This document shows, piece by piece, positions 61,299 through 64,000 of a stretch of 64,000 nt of DNA. The notes under the pieces are model-generated. The model had not been told where the DNA came from and made no database searches. It was given only the letters and a program-made list of their open reading frames with translations. The stretch's first letter is position 1; the number at the start of each line of letters is the position of its first letter. Position numbers and translations under genes: made by a program. The DNA comes from Tenacibaculum piscium. Its GTDB lineage: Bacteria; Bacteroidota; Bacteroidia; Flavobacteriales; Flavobacteriaceae. Where the stretch lies: the NCBI RefSeq assembly GCF_021390715.1, contig NZ_JAJGWT010000004.1, positions 221,502 to 285,501 of the forward strand, given 5' to 3'.

Positions 61299-64000
61299 TT
61301 ATCTATTTATGTATAACCAACCTGCTTTAGGTGCTGATCCATCTCCTAAATCAATAACATAATAATAAGTTCCCGGTGGTAATTTCTCATCTACTGTGAT
61401 TGTTGCACGTCCGTTTGAAATCCCTTTAAAAGAAACATCCGAATTATTATATCCTGAGGCTTTATAAACCGTATTTCCCCATCTATTAAAAATCTCTACC
61501 GTATTTTTACTATACGCTGGCTTATCAATACAAGAGATAAAGAAACTATCATTTTCTCCATCATTATCAGGGGTCATAATATTGTATGGCATTCCACAAG
61601 GAAGTGATTTTTTCTTAACTAGAATCTTAACTTTTGCTATAGCACAGTTTGGAGTAATAACTTCATTTTCGCAAATCTGATACTCTAATTCATACGTTCC
61701 TTCAGTTACATCTTCTGAAATCGTAATAGTTCCATCAGCATTAAATGTAAATCCTGGTTCATTTGTTTGGTTTGGATTGGGCGTTAAAGTAACTTCATCT
61801 TTTCCTGTTCCTACAACTATTGGATTTCCATTAAATGTATCGTTATCGATTATCGATGGTGTACTTTCTCCAACTAATACTGGCGTTGCCGTGTAATCAT
61901 CAACAATAGGTTCAATTACTGATGCAACATTCACCGTTACCGTAGCTGTTGAACAACTTGGTATTGGTTTATCATCATCACAAAGTGTATACGTAAAGGT
62001 ATCTTCTCCTACAAAATCAGATGCTGGAGTATATGTAAATGTCCCATCTTGATTATTTACTACTGTTCCTCCGTTAGTAGTTGTTGTATCTAACTTTGTA
62101 ATGGTTGCGCCATCTAGTACAGTATCATTTTCTAATACATTTCCTGTGGTTACGGGAGTGTTTTTAAAGGTTGATACACTGTCATTTTCTGCTGTTGGAT
62201 TTCCAATACAATCTACTGTTGTTGTTTTATCTTCTGTAATATATACGGCATCCAAACTACATGGATCATTCGGGTCTGTACCTCCTAAAATTTCAATTCC
62301 ATCTAAAACACCATCGCCATCAGTATCTGGTTTTGTTGGGTCGGTTATTGTTCCATCAGGATTTGCTGGCGTACTTGGGTCATCAATTCCTGTTGTTTCT
62401 TCATCATTGGTCAATCCATCTGTATCACAATCCGCAGTTCCTGGTGTCGTTCCTCCTTTATGATCACAAGCATTCTCTGGGTTTGTTCCATCAATTACTT
62501 CTTGACTATCACTAATTCCATCACCATCGGTATCAATAGATGTTCCAACTGTTACCGTTACCGTTGCTGTATTACAAGTTGCTGGTGATGCGTTATCACA
62601 AAGTTCGTATTCAAAGGTATCTTTTCCTGTGAAATCCGTGTTTGGCATATACGTTACAACGTCATCGCTTGGATCATTTGGTGTTCCATTTGGATCTGTA
62701 ATAACAACAGTTCCGTTGGTTGGTGGCGTTTTTATTGTGATATCTCCATCTGTTGGAATATCAATATCATTTTCTAAAATATCAACCACAACTGGTGTGT
62801 TTATTTCTGTCTTTGCTAGATCGTCTTTAATTACGTCGCCAACTGTTACCGTTACCGTTGCTATTGAACAACTTGCTTTTGGTGTATCATCATCACAAAG
62901 TGTATATGTAAAAGTATCTTTTCCTACAAATCCTGTAGCTGGTGTATAATCAAATGTTCCATCGCTATTATTTACAACCGTTCCACCTTTAGTGCTTATC
63001 GCATCAAAACTAGTGATTGTTGCGTTGTCTAAAACACTATCATTTTCTAGGACATTTCCTGTAGTTACAGGCGTATCTTTTAATGTTGATGCTGTGTCAG
63101 GTTCAGCTGTTGGGTTTTCGTCTTTTGGAACTATTGTTACATCAACATTTGCTGTATCGTTTCCGCCATTTCCATCACTAATAGTATATGGGAAAGTAAT
63201 TGCAGTTCCGGTTCCATCAGGTTGGATATCTAATGTTCCATCTGATAATAATGTTACTGTTCCTCCTGTTACACTAATTGGTGTATCTACAACTGGGGTA
63301 GTTCCATTGATATCTGTAACTGTTAATGTATCGCCGTCAACATCTGAATCTAATCCATTTCCGTTATTCGCTAAAACATCTACATTTACTAATTCATCAA
63401 TCATTGTACTTGCAGTATCATCCTGTGCTACTGGTGGAGTATTATCGATTGTTACAGCAACATTCGCTGTATCTGTTCCGCCATTTCCATCACTAATAGT
63501 ATATGGGAAAGTAATTGCAGTTCCGGTTCCATCAGGTTGAATATCTAATGTTCCATCTGATAATAATGTTACTGTTCCTCCTGTTACACTAATTGGTGTA
63601 TCTACAACTGGGGTAGTTCCATTGATATCTGTAATTGTTAATGTATCGCCGTCAACATCTGAATCTAATCCATTTCCGTTATTCGCTAAAACATCTACAT
63701 TTACTAATACATCAACTGTTGTACTTGCTGAATCATCTTCTGCAACTGGTGCAGTATTACCGATTGTTACATCAACATTCGCTGTATCTGTTCCGCCATT
63801 TCCATCACTTATGGTATATGGGAAAGTAATTGCAGTTCCGGTTCCATCAGGTTGAATATCTAATGTTCCATCTGATAATAATGTTACTGTTCCTCCTGTT
63901 ACACTAATTGGTGTATCTACAACTGGGGTAGTTCCATTGATATCTGTAATTGTTAATGTATCGCCGTCAACATCTGAATCTAATCCATTTCCGTTATTCG
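61299..64000 (-). CDS. Giant T9SS type B cargo adhesin, C-terminal part (continues past window)
   Basis: The minus-strand frame is open from 64000 to the stop at 61299, about 900 codons, and the 5' end lies beyond the window. Reading towards the C terminus there are near-identical 105-residue cadherin/VCBS-like repeats, then several Big_9-like repeats (two with paired Cys in LCDDD...SC), a thrombospondin type 3-like calcium stretch (DTDGDGISD, DTDGDGVLDG), and a final gliding-motility C-terminal domain (MTPDNDGENDSFFI, EIFNRWGNTVY, PPGTYYYVIDL), the type B sorting signal. It is probably a surface adhesin for gliding or attachment, served by the adjacent PorP and PorE-like proteins. An internal ATG at 63404 should not be taken as the start. 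Confidence 0.93.
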   Translation of the reverse strand, partial: NNGNGLDSDVDGDTLTITDINGTTPVVDTPISVTGGTVTLLSDGTLDIQPDGTGTAITFPYTISDGNGGTDTANVDVTIGNTAPVAEDDSASTTVDVLVNVDVLANNGNGLDSDVDGDTLTITDINGTTPVVDTPISVTGGTVTLLSDGTLDIQPDGTGTAITFPYTISDGNGGTDTANVAVTIDNTPPVAQDDTASTMIDELVNVDVLANNGNGLDSDVDGDTLTVTDINGTTPVVDTPISVTGGTVTLLSDGTLDIQPDGTGTAITFPYTISDGNGGNDTANVDVTIVPKDENPTAEPDTASTLKDTPVTTGNVLENDSVLDNATITSFDAISTKGGTVVNNSDGTFDYTPATGFVGKDTFTYTLCDDDTPKASCSIATVTVTVGDVIKDDLAKTEINTPVVVDILENDIDIPTDGDITIKTPPTNGTVVITDPNGTPNDPSDDVVTYMPNTDFTGKDTFEYELCDNASPATCNTATVTVTVGTSIDTDGDGISDSQEVIDGTNPENACDHKGGTTPGTADCDTDGLTNDEETTGIDDPSTPANPDGTITDPTKPDTDGDGVLDGIEILGGTDPNDPCSLDAVYITEDKTTTVDCIGNPTAENDSVSTFKNTPVTTGNVLENDTVLDGATITKLDTTTTNGGTVVNNQDGTFTYTPASDFVGEDTFTYTLCDDDKPIPSCSTATVTVNVASVIEPIVDDYTATPVLVGESTPSIIDNDTFNGNPIVVGTGKDEVTLTPNPNQTNEPGFTFNADGTITISEDVTEGTYELEYQICENEVITPNCAIAKVKILVKKKSLPCGMPYNIMTPDNDGENDSFFISCIDKPAYSKNTVEIFNRWGNTVYKASGYNNSDVSFKGISNGRATITVDEKLPPGTYYYVIDLGDGSAPKAGWLYINR
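63136..64000. repeat. Tandem 315-bp coding repeats in the adhesin gene
   Basis: Units begin at 63136, 63451 and 63766 (third cut by the window edge), each 315 bases and thus 105 codons in frame. Over about 240 bases after the CCGCCATTTCC anchor (63163, 63478, 63793) adjacent units differ at only a few positions, while the linker between units differs more. Such identity at DNA level points to recent duplication or gene conversion. Confidence 0.9.

Noticed and set aside
62101..63855. Several long open frames on the plus strand opposite the adhesin
   Set aside because: They are antisense shadows of the repetitive, Thr/Val/Asp-rich adhesin; their repeated Ser/Val content mirrors the repeats.
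63136..64000. CRISPR-like array
   Set aside because: The repeat unit is 315 bases, in frame and coding, with no unique spacers.

Overview
The window is AT-rich DNA (roughly 30% G+C by eye) from a bacterium of the family Flavobacteriaceae. The evidence is type IX secretion (T9SS) sorting domains of types A and B, PorP/SprF and PorE-like proteins, bacillithiol synthesis (BshC), HmuY/TonB and Xus-type iron uptake, A-rich leaders instead of Shine-Dalgarno sites, and TAnnTTTG promoter boxes. A marine gliding genus such as Tenacibaculum or Polaribacter fits best, but the genus is an inference.

Layout. 1-560: the end of a T9SS type A cargo gene and a 61-aa exported-looking protein. 719-5223: an SDR enzyme, a SprT-like metalloprotein, a mannose-1-phosphate guanylyltransferase, a sulfide:quinone-oxidoreductase-like flavoprotein and a 42-aa microprotein ending GGHGGTR. 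5344-13101: an exported thioredoxin, LpxK, Nif3-like and coiled-coil proteins, a peroxiredoxin, an orphan PorP/SprF, a cysteine desulfurase and an Smr protein. 13184-21451: an ArsC/LMW-PTP-like protein, two tandem PPK2 kinases, an LpxR-like deacylase, DnaN, then DUF5683-dapB-lepB-WbqC. 21643-35266: an OYE-family flavoprotein, RlmF-BshC, a BatA-like/pseudo-dihydroorotase/Tic20-like/esterase operon, Bcp, endonuclease III, an ECF sigma factor and UvrA.

35352-47525 is an iron-acquisition region. HmuY and its TonB receptor point one way. A DUF6607, ankyrin and DUF2271 trio followed by a XusABC-like set (TonB receptor, DUF4374 lipoprotein, PepSY-flavodoxin-reductase fusion) points the other way. 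The DUF2271 protein carries a DxxTGAT motif like those flavinylated by ApbE, so the set can be read as uptake plus a periplasmic electron path for reducing ferric siderophores. 47616-53971 is a GbsR/MarR-controlled tripartite RND efflux operon with a perfect palindromic operator ahead of the regulator.

54112-58333 holds YqgE/AlgH, a class IV aminotransferase, a START-like protein, tRNA-Met with a lone tyrosine integrase beside it, and a DUF4184 membrane protein. The window ends in a minus-strand gliding/secretion cassette: a long T9SS type B adhesin with near-identical 315-bp tandem repeats (running off the window edge), PorP/SprF and a PorE-like OmpA protein.

Most of the window is ordinary flavobacterial chromosome. 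The parts worth a second look are the DUF2271/Xus redox-uptake set, the repeat-rich type B adhesin cassette, two unannotated-looking small proteins, several enzymes that have lost metal ligands, and dispersed repeats placed just after stop codons.
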